Position numbers and translations under genes: made by a program. Positions 15,300-23,577 of a DNA stretch of 35,676 bases are shown piece by piece. The DNA lies in assembly GCA_900768245.1 (NCBI GenBank), contig CAAGCE010000151.1:1-35676 (forward strand). The letters are read 5' to 3'. Every line of letters starts with the position of its first letter. The first letter of the stretch is position 1. This DNA is from Oscillospiraceae bacterium (GTDB taxonomy: Bacteria; Bacillota; Clostridia; Oscillospirales; Ruminococcaceae). Below the pieces are notes generated by a model. That model was given only the letters and a program-made list of their open reading frames with translations, ran no database searches and was not told the origin of the DNA.

Positions 15300-15749
15300 A
15301 TGATAAGAAAAATGACTGAAAATGACCGTGAATTTTTTCTTTCGGCGGCTGACGTGTTTTATCATACAGACGCAGTTGAAAAGCCTTTGCCGATGAAAAA
15401 GCTCATTGCAGTCTTTGATGAAATAATGCGCTCCGATGTTTATGCGGAGGGTTATATAATAGAATGTGAGGGCGAAAGGGCAGGCTACTCAATTCTTGCT
15501 AAAACCTTTCAGACAGAGTCGGCAGGTCTTACTGTATGGATAGAGGATATTTACATTCTTCCCGAATACCGCTCAAAGGGACTTGGCAAGGAATTTTTTG
15601 AGTATATCCACAAGGCTTTTGAGGGAAGGGTATGCCGTTTCCGTCTTGAGGTCGAGCCTGAGAACGAAGCTGCTTTCAACCTTTATAAAAAAACAGGCTT
15701 CCGTGTGCTGCCGTATACCGAAATGGTAAAGGAATTTGACTATGAATAA
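15300..15749 (+). CDS. GNAT family N-acetyltransferase
   Basis: The start at 15300 (MIRKMTENDREFFLSAADVF) is set by TTGGAGG nine bases upstream, almost touching the tadA stop. The 149-residue product is one GNAT domain: N-terminal strand and helices, the acetyl-CoA loop in DIYILPEYRSKGLGKEFFEY, and the C-terminal EVEPENEAAFNLYKKTGFRV. It transfers an acetyl group from acetyl-CoA to an unidentified amine. It overlaps the mtnA start by eight bases, so translation is probably coupled. It resembles the GNAT part of the preceding fusion only at the fold level. Confidence 0.92.
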   Translation: MIRKMTENDREFFLSAADVFYHTDAVEKPLPMKKLIAVFDEIMRSDVYAEGYIIECEGERAGYSILAKTFQTESAGLTVWIEDIYILPEYRSKGLGKEFFEYIHKAFEGRVCRFRLEVEPENEAAFNLYKKTGFRVLPYTEMVKEFDYE

Positions 15750-16797
15750 ACGTCCCGACAATGTACGGCTCAGCGACGACGGCACAAGGGTCAGGATAAT
15801 TGACCAGACTGAGCTGCCGAACCGCACCGTTTATCTTGAACTTGAAACTGCCGAGCAGGTCTATGAGGCTATTGCAAAGCTTCGTGTCAGGGGTGCTCCC
15901 GCTATCGGGATATGTGCGGCTTACGGTATGTATGTTATTTCGCTGGGGCTTCCTGCGGACAACTACCGCACTTTTTATGCGAATTTCAAGCTTAATAAGG
16001 ACTATCTTGATTCCGCACGTCCTACGGCGGTAAATCTCAGACACGCTCTTGACCGTATGGAAAGGGTGGTCATTGACAACGGCGAAAAAGATGTTGAGGA
16101 GATAATACCTCTTCTGAAAGCCGAGGCGGAGAAAATTCAGGACGAGGACATTGCTATGTGCAGGGCTATCTCCGAATACGGTCTTACTCTTGTTAAGGAC
16201 GGGGACGGCATACTTACTCACTGCAATGCGGGTCCTCTGGCGACCTCGCTTTACGGCACGGGTCTGGGTACTCTTTTTCTCGGTAAGGAGAAAGGCTATG
16301 ATCTTCACGTTTACTGCGACGAAACACGTCCGCTTTTGCAGGGAGCACGTCTTACTGCCTATGAGCTTTACAATGCGGGGATAGATGTTACGCTTATCTG
16401 CGACAATATGGCGTCTGCGGTAATGAAGCAGGGAAAAATAAACGCTGTTTTTGTCGGCTGTGACAGAGTTGCGGCAAACGGTGACACGGCAAATAAAATA
16501 GGTACGAGCGGTGCGGCGGTACTGGCTAAGCACTACGGCATACCTTTTTATGTGTTCTGTCCGACATCGACCATAGATCTCCGCTGTAAAAACGGCGGTG
16601 AGATACGCATTGAACAGCGCAGTCCCGACGAGATAAAGACTATGTTTTTCAAAGAGCCCACCGCTCCCGACGGGGTGAAATGCTATAACCCGTCCTTTGA
16701 TGTTACCGACGCTGAGCTTATAACGGCGATAATTACGGAAAAGGGTATATGCCGTCCGCCGTTCGGTGAGAGCATTCCTGCGGCGGCGAAAAAATAA
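15742..16797 (+). CDS. mtnA: S-methyl-5-thioribose-1-phosphate isomerase
   Basis: MtnA converts 5-methylthioribose-1-phosphate to 5-methylthioribulose-1-phosphate in methylthioadenosine salvage. The ATG at 15742 (MNKRPDNVRLSDDG) has AAAGGA upstream and overlaps the previous stop. The 351-residue protein has RGAPAIGICAAYGMYV near 50, the catalytic Cys in THCNAGPLAT (residue 161) and the catalytic Asp in GCDRVAANGDT (residue 241), matching the Cys160/Asp240 pair of Bacillus MtnA, and TSGAAVLAKHYGIPFYVF near 258. These separate it from eIF2B-alpha relatives. The next gene encodes an MTA/SAH deaminase, which supports the pathway assignment. Confidence 0.95.
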   Translation: MNKRPDNVRLSDDGTRVRIIDQTELPNRTVYLELETAEQVYEAIAKLRVRGAPAIGICAAYGMYVISLGLPADNYRTFYANFKLNKDYLDSARPTAVNLRHALDRMERVVIDNGEKDVEEIIPLLKAEAEKIQDEDIAMCRAISEYGLTLVKDGDGILTHCNAGPLATSLYGTGLGTLFLGKEKGYDLHVYCDETRPLLQGARLTAYELYNAGIDVTLICDNMASAVMKQGKINAVFVGCDRVAANGDTANKIGTSGAAVLAKHYGIPFYVFCPTSTIDLRCKNGGEIRIEQRSPDEIKTMFFKEPTAPDGVKCYNPSFDVTDAELITAIITEKGICRPPFGESIPAAAKK

Positions 16798-16922
16798 GAC
16801 GATAATGCACTGTTTTACAGCGTCTGCCAAAGCATCGCGAGGACTTAGCCTGAGCTTTGCGCCGTTTTTGGGCGCGGTCAAATAAAAAAATAAAAAAATA
16901 TCGCACAAACGGAGGATATATA

Positions 16923-18209
16923 ATGGCTGTAAGATTTTACAACTGCCGTATTCTGACTATGGCGGACACGGAGATAAGGTGGGGAGAGGTCCACACCGAC
17001 GGAAATATCATCTCATATGCGGGAGCAGAGGAAAATGCTCCGAGGGACGTTAAATTTGAACGTGAGATAAACCTTAACGGCAACCTTATTATGCCGTCCT
17101 TTAAAAATGCGCACACCCATTCGGCAATGACGTTTCTCCGCTCATATGCCGACGATATGCCGCTGAACGACTGGCTTTTCAAGCAGGTGTTCCCTATGGA
17201 GGCAAAGCTTACGGGGGAGGATATTTACTGCCTTTCAAAGCTGGCTTTTGCGGAATATCTCACAAGCGGCATAACAGCCTGCTTCGATATGTATTTTGAG
17301 CCTGACTGTATGGCAAAGGCGGCTGACGAAACAGGCTTCCGCACTGTAATGTGCGGTTCGGTTGCAGGCGGTGCGGACGAGTGCGATGCGGCACTGACAA
17401 AGCTCGATACATTATATAACAAATTCAGGGATCACAGCGAATTTGTAAGCTACCGTCTCGGTTTTCATGCCGAATATACCACAGATGTTTCTGTAATGAA
17501 GGGCATTGCGGAGCTTTCGCACAAATACAAGGCTCCCGTTTATACCCATAACTCCGAAACGGCTTCCGAGGTTCAGGACTGTAAAGAACGTCATAACGGT
17601 ATGACCCCTACCGAGCTTATGGAGAGCCTTGGTATGTTTGAATACGGCGGCGGCGGTTTCCACTGCGTTCATATGAGCGATAATGACCTTGATATTTTTA
17701 AGAGAAGAGGACTATGGGCGGTAACAAACCCCGGCTCAAATTCAAAGCTTGCCAGCGGTATCGCACCTTTGTGCAGAATGGCTGATATGGGAATAAAGCT
17801 TTCCATAGGCACAGACGGACCCGCAAGCAACAATGCTCTCGATATGTTCCGTGAGATGTATCTTGCGACGGTGCTCCAGAAGCTGAAGCTTGATGACGCG
17901 GCTGCAATGCCTGCGGACAAGGTGCTTGAAATGGCGGCTGTCGGCGGTGCAAAGACTATGGGACTTGATGACTGCGATACTCTTGAAAAGGGCAAAAAGG
18001 CTGACCTTATCGTTATTGATCTTGACCAGCCCAATATGCAGCCTTTGAACAATATCGTCAAAAACATCGTTTACAGCGGCTCTAAATCAAATGTGAAGCT
18101 TACTATGTGCAATGGTAAGATCCTTTATGAAAACGGTGAGTTCGTTACTCTTGATAAGGAAAGGGTCTATGCCGACGCAAATGCCGCAATTAAGCGTATG
18201 TCGGAATAA
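16923..18209 (+). CDS. mtaD: 5-methylthioadenosine/S-adenosylhomocysteine deaminase (amidohydrolase)
   Basis: The ATG at 16923 (MAVRFYNCRILTMADTEIRW) follows GGAGG; the product has 428 residues, the usual size. It belongs to the ATZ/TRZ-SsnA-MtaD subgroup of amidohydrolases, metal enzymes that deaminate purine nucleosides. Metal-site features are NAHTHSAMTFLRSYADDMPL near 58-77, the His of GFHAEYTTD near 182, THNSETASEV near 210, HCVHMSDND near 244, and SIGTDGPASNN near 299 with the catalytic Asp. It lies 125 bases after mtnA. A deaminase next to mtnA fits MTA to methylthioinosine conversion, then phosphorolysis by an enzyme not in this window. SAH or another adenosine derivative remains possible. 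Confidence 0.88.
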   Translation: MAVRFYNCRILTMADTEIRWGEVHTDGNIISYAGAEENAPRDVKFEREINLNGNLIMPSFKNAHTHSAMTFLRSYADDMPLNDWLFKQVFPMEAKLTGEDIYCLSKLAFAEYLTSGITACFDMYFEPDCMAKAADETGFRTVMCGSVAGGADECDAALTKLDTLYNKFRDHSEFVSYRLGFHAEYTTDVSVMKGIAELSHKYKAPVYTHNSETASEVQDCKERHNGMTPTELMESLGMFEYGGGGFHCVHMSDNDLDIFKRRGLWAVTNPGSNSKLASGIAPLCRMADMGIKLSIGTDGPASNNALDMFREMYLATVLQKLKLDDAAAMPADKVLEMAAVGGAKTMGLDDCDTLEKGKKADLIVIDLDQPNMQPLNNIVKNIVYSGSKSNVKLTMCNGKILYENGEFVTLDKERVYADANAAIKRMSE

Positions 18210-18215
18210 ATTTCC

Positions 18216-18244
18216 TTGACAAACGCATAATGAGGTGTTATAAT
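18216..18244 (+). promoter_or_regulatory. Perfect sigma-A promoter P1
   Basis: TTGACA (18216-18221), 17 bases, TATAAT (18239-18244), starting six bases after the mtaD stop. The predicted start, near 18251, coincides with the first base of a stem-loop. Confidence 0.9.
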
Positions 18245-18250
18245 AGTCGG

Positions 18251-18358
18251 GTGAAATGAATGCAGAAAATTCATTTTCACATCATGCGGTCATCACGCAG
18301 TTATTACAAAATCGTTACTAAAGTATCATATCTGTAACAGGTTTTTAGCATTTTTTTA
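18251..18358 (+). ncRNA. Candidate small RNA or structured 5' leader from P1
   Basis: The P1 transcript would begin with GTGAAATGAAT pairing with ATTCATTTTCAC (18251-18280, one bulge). TGCG/CGCA (18285-18299) follows, then GTTAC/GTAAC (18314-18338), and then two T-runs (18342-18346 and 18351-18357). It may terminate there as a roughly 105-base RNA or read through as a long leader of the surface protein gene, which has a second promoter 190 bases further on. No small ORF with a ribosome binding site is seen. Confidence 0.4.
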
Positions 18359-18434
18359 TTTTAAAGTTGTGTTTTTTAGTGAAAACTGTACACGATAAAT
18401 GAAAAAGAAGCTGAAAATTTGGCGCAGATGTACA

Positions 18435-18463
18435 TTGACACTTTGGCGTCGGAATGATAGAAT
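18435..18463 (+). promoter_or_regulatory. Sigma-A promoter P2 of the surface protein gene
   Basis: TTGACA (18435-18440), 17 bases, TAGAAT (18458-18463). The transcript would start near 18470 and soon form a hairpin (CGGA...TCCG enclosing GGCGT/ACGCT, 18478-18502), which could stabilise the mRNA. Confidence 0.8.
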
Positions 18464-18587
18464 AATAGCGTGATATACGGAAGGCGTAAACGCTTAAGTC
18501 CGCAGATCGCAACATTCATATTGATTTCCATTTTATATTTGGAAATAAATAAAGAAAAAATGAAAACAAAACAAGGAGGAATTTTTC

Positions 18588-20072
18588 ATGAACATGAAAA
18601 AGACAATCGCTGCAGTAGCAGCATGCGCAGTAGCTGTATCTGCAATGGCTACAACAGTATCCGCTGATACTAACACACTTCACTACAATCTCGTAAACAC
18701 AGTTTACAAGTCAACCGGTTCTGCTACAATCACAGCAACAGTTAGCAAGCTCGATACAACAGCTGCAACATCAGTTGTTCTTCAGGCTCCAACATTCACA
18801 AACCTTAAGGGTGCTAACCTTGGTTATGGTCAGACAACATACACAATCACAGGTTACAACTTCGATGATACAACAGGCGCTAAGTCTGATGCTTTCAGCT
18901 TTGTAGTAACATCTAAGTCCGCTACATGGTCACTCAACGCTTCTAACTGGGTTGATGACAACGGCAAGATCACAATCCCTGTAACAACATCTGCTTCAAC
19001 AGGTATCGTTGCCGGCAACACATACATCACAGTTACAGCTGTTGTATCTCACGCTGATACAGGCTGGACAGACAACGCTAACAAGGATCTCCTCGCTGGC
19101 GGCTTCACAGTAACTGCAGATGCTGGTACAACAGTAGTTCCTATGGCTACAACACTTACAGCTTACACATCTGCTTCTTCTGCAGTTGATGCTCAGTACC
19201 CAATGAAGACTTCATCTAACACAACATCTGCTGACAGCAGCGCAACAGCTAACCCAACAGTTTGGGGCACAGTTTACAAGGAAGGCAACAATGTTCTCGG
19301 TAACGTATCCAACATCATTGCTTACCTCCAGGATGACCAGTACAACCTCCGTGAAAACGGCAAGTCTTATGTAAACGTTGCTGCAGTTCTCAACGATGTA
19401 ATTTCCAACTTTGATGATGTTACATTCACATTCAACACAGCTGCTAAGGGCGTTAACAAAGATGGTAAGTACGATGACAACGGTGATAAGAAGTACACAG
19501 CATTCGGTCAGCACCTCTACAACCTCTACGGTGATGAAGCTTCTTCATATGTATACGCTGGCTATGACTGGACTGGTTACAACCTCTTCTCCGGTGCTCT
19601 CGTAATCAACGGTTCACTCTCTATGAGCCTCAACAACACAGAAGTATTTGACTACGCTGCAACATCCCTCTCCTTCAACTGGGAAGATGTAACAGGTGGT
19701 GCAAATGTTAACACATACGTAACATACCTCCAGAAGATGCAGCTCGCTACATCCTCTACATGGTACTGGGATTCTATGGACGTTGTATACGGCAACACAG
19801 AATCTGACGATGTAAACTCCGGCGAAGGCACAGACGCTGAAGAAGACGTTATCGATGATGACGAATCTTCCGACGAAGAAATTGCTGACGACGCTGCTGA
19901 TGAAGAACCAGCTGAAGACGAAGCTCCTGCTGAAGATGAAGCTCCAGCTGACGAAGCTCCAGCTGACGAAGCTCCTGCTGATAACCCAGCTACAGGCAAC
20001 GCTCCAATCGCTCTCGCAGTTATCCCAGTTGCACTCGCTGCTGCTGCTGTAGTTGCTAAGAAGAGAGGCTAA
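18588..20072 (+). CDS. Cell-wall-anchored surface protein with NPATG sorting signal
   Basis: This 494-residue protein has a Sec signal peptide (MNMKKTIAAVAACAVAVSAM, cleavage near VSAD at residue 27). A long Thr/Ala/Ser-rich beta-type ectodomain spans about 28-405, and an extremely acidic stalk (about 408-465) ends in repeats of PAEDEA and PADEA. The C-terminus is a sortase-type signal: NPATG at 466-470, a hydrophobic stretch, and KKRG. NP-type signals are common in Ruminococcaceae. I do not recognise the ectodomain; a scaffold, S-layer-like or binding role is possible. AAGGAGG is ideally placed and two promoters precede it. Codon use is strikingly uniform (ACA for Thr, GCT for Ala, AAC for Asn), unlike mtnA or mtaD, which suggests very high expression. 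Confidence 0.9.
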   Translation: MNMKKTIAAVAACAVAVSAMATTVSADTNTLHYNLVNTVYKSTGSATITATVSKLDTTAATSVVLQAPTFTNLKGANLGYGQTTYTITGYNFDDTTGAKSDAFSFVVTSKSATWSLNASNWVDDNGKITIPVTTSASTGIVAGNTYITVTAVVSHADTGWTDNANKDLLAGGFTVTADAGTTVVPMATTLTAYTSASSAVDAQYPMKTSSNTTSADSSATANPTVWGTVYKEGNNVLGNVSNIIAYLQDDQYNLRENGKSYVNVAAVLNDVISNFDDVTFTFNTAAKGVNKDGKYDDNGDKKYTAFGQHLYNLYGDEASSYVYAGYDWTGYNLFSGALVINGSLSMSLNNTEVFDYAATSLSFNWEDVTGGANVNTYVTYLQKMQLATSSTWYWDSMDVVYGNTESDDVNSGEGTDAEEDVIDDDESSDEEIADDAADEEPAEDEAPAEDEAPADEAPADEAPADNPATGNAPIALAVIPVALAAAAVVAKKRG

Positions 20073-20199
20073 TTACATACCGTTTCAGACGGTGTGCTGT
20101 TTGGCGCAAAGCTTCATGAAAGTATAACTTTTGATTACTGATTAATACATTTCGGTGTTTAACTGGTTTGATAAACGTTATTCTAACATCAAATATCCA

Positions 20200-20247
20200 A
20201 GACGCTGTCCGGATGCAGAACGGGCAGCGTCTTTTTTTGTTTTGTTG
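20200..20247 (+). terminator. Terminator of the surface protein gene
   Basis: AGACGCTG-TCC pairs with GGG-CAGCGTCT (20200-20232), followed by TTTTTTTGTTTTGTT. It lies about 130 bases after the stop codon. Between stop and hairpin only a five-base-pair hairpin (ACCGT/ACGGT) was noticed. Confidence 0.88.
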
Positions 20248-20367
20248 TCTTTTTGTGCTTTTTAACAATTATTCGGGCTTCTTGTGTTGATCAATGTTGC
20301 ACAAAAGAGATTTGTTAATTATATGCTAAATCCACATAAAACAACACTTTTTAAACATTTTAACTAA

Positions 20368-20403
20368 TTAACTAAAACGTTTTAGTTAATAAAAACGTTT
20401 AAG
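20368..20403. promoter_or_regulatory. LacI-family-type operator, two sites
   Basis: Positions 20368-20389 are a perfect 22-base palindrome with arms TTAACTAAAAC and GTTTTAGTTAA around a central CG, the form typical of LacI/GalR-family operators. A second partial site, TAAAAACGTTTAA, is centred 18 bases downstream. Both lie 60-90 bases upstream of the operon promoter, so they might act by activation, looping, or on a different start. No LacI-family gene is in this window. Confidence 0.65.
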
Positions 20404-20459
20404 ATATTAATGTTTTTATGAACAAAGGCAGAATAATAAACAAAATGGATAGTTTTTGC

Positions 20460-20488
20460 TTGACAAGGCTTATGCAAATTGATATAAT
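20460..20488 (+). promoter_or_regulatory. Sigma-A promoter of the glycan transport operon
   Basis: TTGACA (20460-20465), 17 bases, TATAAT (20483-20488), a perfect consensus. The leader to the TTG start is about 134 bases and contains a distant inverted repeat, TGTGTAC (20520-20526) with GTATACACA (20551-20559). Confidence 0.9.
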
Positions 20489-20628
20489 TAATATACAACT
20501 CAATATAATTTCAGCTAATGTGTACATAATTTTTGTTCATTTAACATAAAGTATACACATTCCTGTATCCTGTAGCTGAGTTAGACAATACAGATATTTG
20601 CAAGTTTAAATGAAAGGTGGTCTATCTG

Positions 20629-23559
20629 TTGTCGAGAAAAACAAATTCAAGGAGAATTTTGTCAGCACTTCTTGCTGTGCTTGTCAGCGTCCCTCTGTTC
20701 TCAGCAAATGTAGCCTTTGCTGATGAAGATACAGGCGCAGCAGATGATTCTGCGGCAGTTACCGTAGAGTCAAGCTCCGGCGATTCCTCCGAAACAGCTC
20801 TATTCGTTAAACAGAAAACTTACAGCGATTACTATGACGAGATCTCTGATATGGCTCGCCCCGATGAGGAAGCTTATTTCTCATATGTAGGTGCATCTGA
20901 CGACGCACAGGTCGAAGTCGGCAGCTATGAGGGAAAAGATAATGTAATCATCTGGTCAAATGAGGAAGGTAAAGTCGATTTTGAGGTCGATGTTCCCAAA
21001 ACAGGTGCTTACAGCATCGAAATGTCCTATTATCAGATAGTTGGAAGCACAAGCACTTCCGAAGTGTCTGTTCTTCTTGACGGCGAATCACCGTTTGATT
21101 CCGCTGCCCGTGTAAATATTCCACGTATGTGGACTAATAAATACCCGATTTCCGTCGACTCTAAAGACAATGAAATTCGTCCTCCGCAGGTCGAAGATCC
21201 AATGTGGACGAAAACTTCATTTAAAGATGAGGACGGTCTTTTTAATGAACCGCTTCTTTTTGCTTTGACAGAGGGTAAGCACACTATCTCACTTCAGTCT
21301 GAACGTGCGATGATCGCTATCGAGTATGTGAAGCTTTATAATGAAGAGGGTTATTCTGCGTATGCAAAGCCTTCCGACAGCGAGCTTTCCGCTAACGCAA
21401 ATGCTGAAACGATCAAGGTTCAGGGCGAAGCTTACTCTTATACAAACTCACAGACTTTGTTCCCTACATATGACAGAGGCAACTACCTCACAGAACCTTC
21501 CCACCCGACAAAACAGCGCTACAATACTGTCGGTGACGGTACTTGGGATAACTCAGGTCAGTCAATTACTTGGGAACTTGATGTTGAAACTGCAGGATAC
21601 TATAAAGTAAATATCAAGGCTCGTCAGAACGAACTCAGAGGTCTTTATTCCAACCGCCGTCTTTATATTGACGGTGAAGTTCCGTCTGATGCCTTTGCTC
21701 AGATAAAGTTCTACTATGATGATGACTGGATCTCAGTCGTTCCTGAGGACGATAACGGCGACCCTGCTTACCTTTATCTCGATGCAGGCAAGCATGAACT
21801 CACTTTGGAATGTATCCCGGGTGAGATAGGTGAATCTATGCGCCGTCTGGACAACATCGTTTATGTTGCTAACCAGTACTATATGCAGATACTTATGATA
21901 ACAGGTCCTTCTCCCGATAAGTACACAGATTACTATGTACATAAGGAGATCCCTGAACTTCTCAATGTGTTCCGGGATCTCGCAGATCAGCTCAGAGAAG
22001 AACGTGCTATAATTGAAGATCTTGCGGGCGTTGAAGGTACAGAAGCTTCTGCTCTTGACCGTCTTGCAGATGTTCTTGAAAAATGTATCAAGAAGCCAAA
22101 TAAAATTCCTGATTATATCTCCAGCAGCGGTATCAAGGATAATGTAACTGCCGTATCCTCGTGGATGCGTACTTACAGAAGTCAGCCGCTTGAGATAGAC
22201 TATATTGAACTCAGCCCTGCTTCATCGGAATTTACATCTGTTAAGAAGAATTTCTTCAAGAACTTTGCTTTCAGCTGCAAGGCTCTCTGGGGCTCATTCT
22301 TTGAAGATTATACAGTTCTTTCCGATGTAACTGCTGATTCCATTAACGTTTGGGTCGGTATCGGACGTGACCAGACAAACGTTATCAAGCAGATGACAGA
22401 CTCTCAGTTCAGCACAGAATATGGTATTGATGTTTCTATCAACCTTGTACAGGGTACTATTATGGAAGCCGTTCTCGCAGGCAAGGGTCCTGACGTTGCA
22501 CTCTTTATCGGCGGCGAATTCCCGGTAAACCTCGCTATCAGAGGACTTCTTAATCCTGTAAGTGATCTTGACGGATTTGATGAAGTTAAGTCACGTTTCC
22601 AGGAGAACGCTACTGTTATGTATACTTATGACGGTAAGGTCTACGGTGTTCCTCTTACTCAGACATTCCCTATGATGTTCTATCGTAAGGATATGCTTGC
22701 GGAGGTTGGTATCGCTAATCCTCCTGCAACATGGGATGAGCTTATTGATATTCTTCCTGCTCTTCAGAGAAACTATATGCAGCCGGGTCTTGTTCTTCCG
22801 GGCAACGTAAACGGTACTGCGGTTTCTCCTGCTACCGAATCAGGTCATACATTCGCTCTCCTTATGCTCCAGTCAGGTACGAACTATTATAATGACGACC
22901 AGACAGCTACAAACTTCGACGGTCAGGCTGCTGTTGACGCATTTGCTACTTGGACAGACTTCTATAATGTTTATAAGTTTGACCAGACTTATGATGCTTT
23001 CACACGTTTCAGAACCGGTGAAGCTCCTATCGTAATCCAGAACTACTGCACATTCTACAATCAGCTCAATACTGCTGCTCCTGAAATCAAGGGACTCTGG
23101 GACTTCGCTCCTGTTCCCGGTACTGTTCAGGAAGACGGTACTATCTCAAATGCCGCAAACTCCAACGGTTCGGGTGCTATAATCCTCAAGGACTGCAAGA
23201 ACGTTGACGCAGCTTGGACATTTATCAAGTGGTTTACTGAAACAGATACAATGGTTGAATATTCACAGAACGTTGAAGGCGTTATGGGTCCTCTCGGTCG
23301 TGTTGAATGTGCAAACATTGAAGCTCTTCAGAAGCTTAACTGGTCTAAGAGCGACCTCGAAAAGATCATGGATCAGATGAACCAGCTTGAAGAAATCCCG
23401 ATCATTCCTTCCTCTTACGTTGTTACAAGAAGTATTATGAACGCTTTCCGTGCGGTTGTTAATGATAAGGATAATCCAAGAGAAACTCTCAGACTCTATA
23501 ACATTGATATTAACAACGAAATCACGAGAAAACGTCAGAATCTCGGCTTGGATACTTAA
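20629..23559 (+). CDS. Large modular ABC solute-binding protein with beta-sandwich domains
   Basis: The start is TTG at 20629 (reads LSRKTNSRRILS), with AAAGGTGG eight bases upstream; the product has 976 residues, about twice a normal sugar-binding protein. A signal peptide (to about residue 31, ANVAFA-DE) lacks a lipobox Cys. Two all-beta, CBM-like regions follow (about 78-240 and 255-415; the second holds YKVNIKAR and AGKHELTLECIPGE), then a helical stretch (about 420-545). The C-terminal part is a family 1 extracellular solute-binding domain (about 560-970: DSINVWVGIGRDQTNVIKQM, AGKGPDVALFIGGEFPVNLA, GKVYGVPLTQTFPMMFYRKD, PATWDELIDILPAL). It heads the operon and presumably captures an oligosaccharide for the permeases. 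How it stays at the surface without lipid or sortase anchor is unclear. Confidence 0.9.
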   Translation: MSRKTNSRRILSALLAVLVSVPLFSANVAFADEDTGAADDSAAVTVESSSGDSSETALFVKQKTYSDYYDEISDMARPDEEAYFSYVGASDDAQVEVGSYEGKDNVIIWSNEEGKVDFEVDVPKTGAYSIEMSYYQIVGSTSTSEVSVLLDGESPFDSAARVNIPRMWTNKYPISVDSKDNEIRPPQVEDPMWTKTSFKDEDGLFNEPLLFALTEGKHTISLQSERAMIAIEYVKLYNEEGYSAYAKPSDSELSANANAETIKVQGEAYSYTNSQTLFPTYDRGNYLTEPSHPTKQRYNTVGDGTWDNSGQSITWELDVETAGYYKVNIKARQNELRGLYSNRRLYIDGEVPSDAFAQIKFYYDDDWISVVPEDDNGDPAYLYLDAGKHELTLECIPGEIGESMRRLDNIVYVANQYYMQILMITGPSPDKYTDYYVHKEIPELLNVFRDLADQLREERAIIEDLAGVEGTEASALDRLADVLEKCIKKPNKIPDYISSSGIKDNVTAVSSWMRTYRSQPLEIDYIELSPASSEFTSVKKNFFKNFAFSCKALWGSFFEDYTVLSDVTADSINVWVGIGRDQTNVIKQMTDSQFSTEYGIDVSINLVQGTIMEAVLAGKGPDVALFIGGEFPVNLAIRGLLNPVSDLDGFDEVKSRFQENATVMYTYDGKVYGVPLTQTFPMMFYRKDMLAEVGIANPPATWDELIDILPALQRNYMQPGLVLPGNVNGTAVSPATESGHTFALLMLQSGTNYYNDDQTATNFDGQAAVDAFATWTDFYNVYKFDQTYDAFTRFRTGEAPIVIQNYCTFYNQLNTAAPEIKGLWDFAPVPGTVQEDGTISNAANSNGSGAIILKDCKNVDAAWTFIKWFTETDTMVEYSQNVEGVMGPLGRVECANIEALQKLNWSKSDLEKIMDQMNQLEEIPIIPSSYVVTRSIMNAFRAVVNDKDNPRETLRLYNIDINNEITRKRQNLGLDT

Positions 23560-23577
23560 AGAATGGAGGGGTTACCT

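Noticed and set aside
15676..16908. Long minus-strand ORF of 410 residues opposite mtnA
   Set aside because: It is the antisense shadow of mtnA and a neighbouring gene; composition is implausible and there is no start site.
16798..16922. Riboswitch upstream of the deaminase gene
   Set aside because: Hairpins AAAGC/GCTTT and GCGCC/GGGCGC are visible, but none of the conserved cores of SAM, SAH or purine riboswitches could be found.
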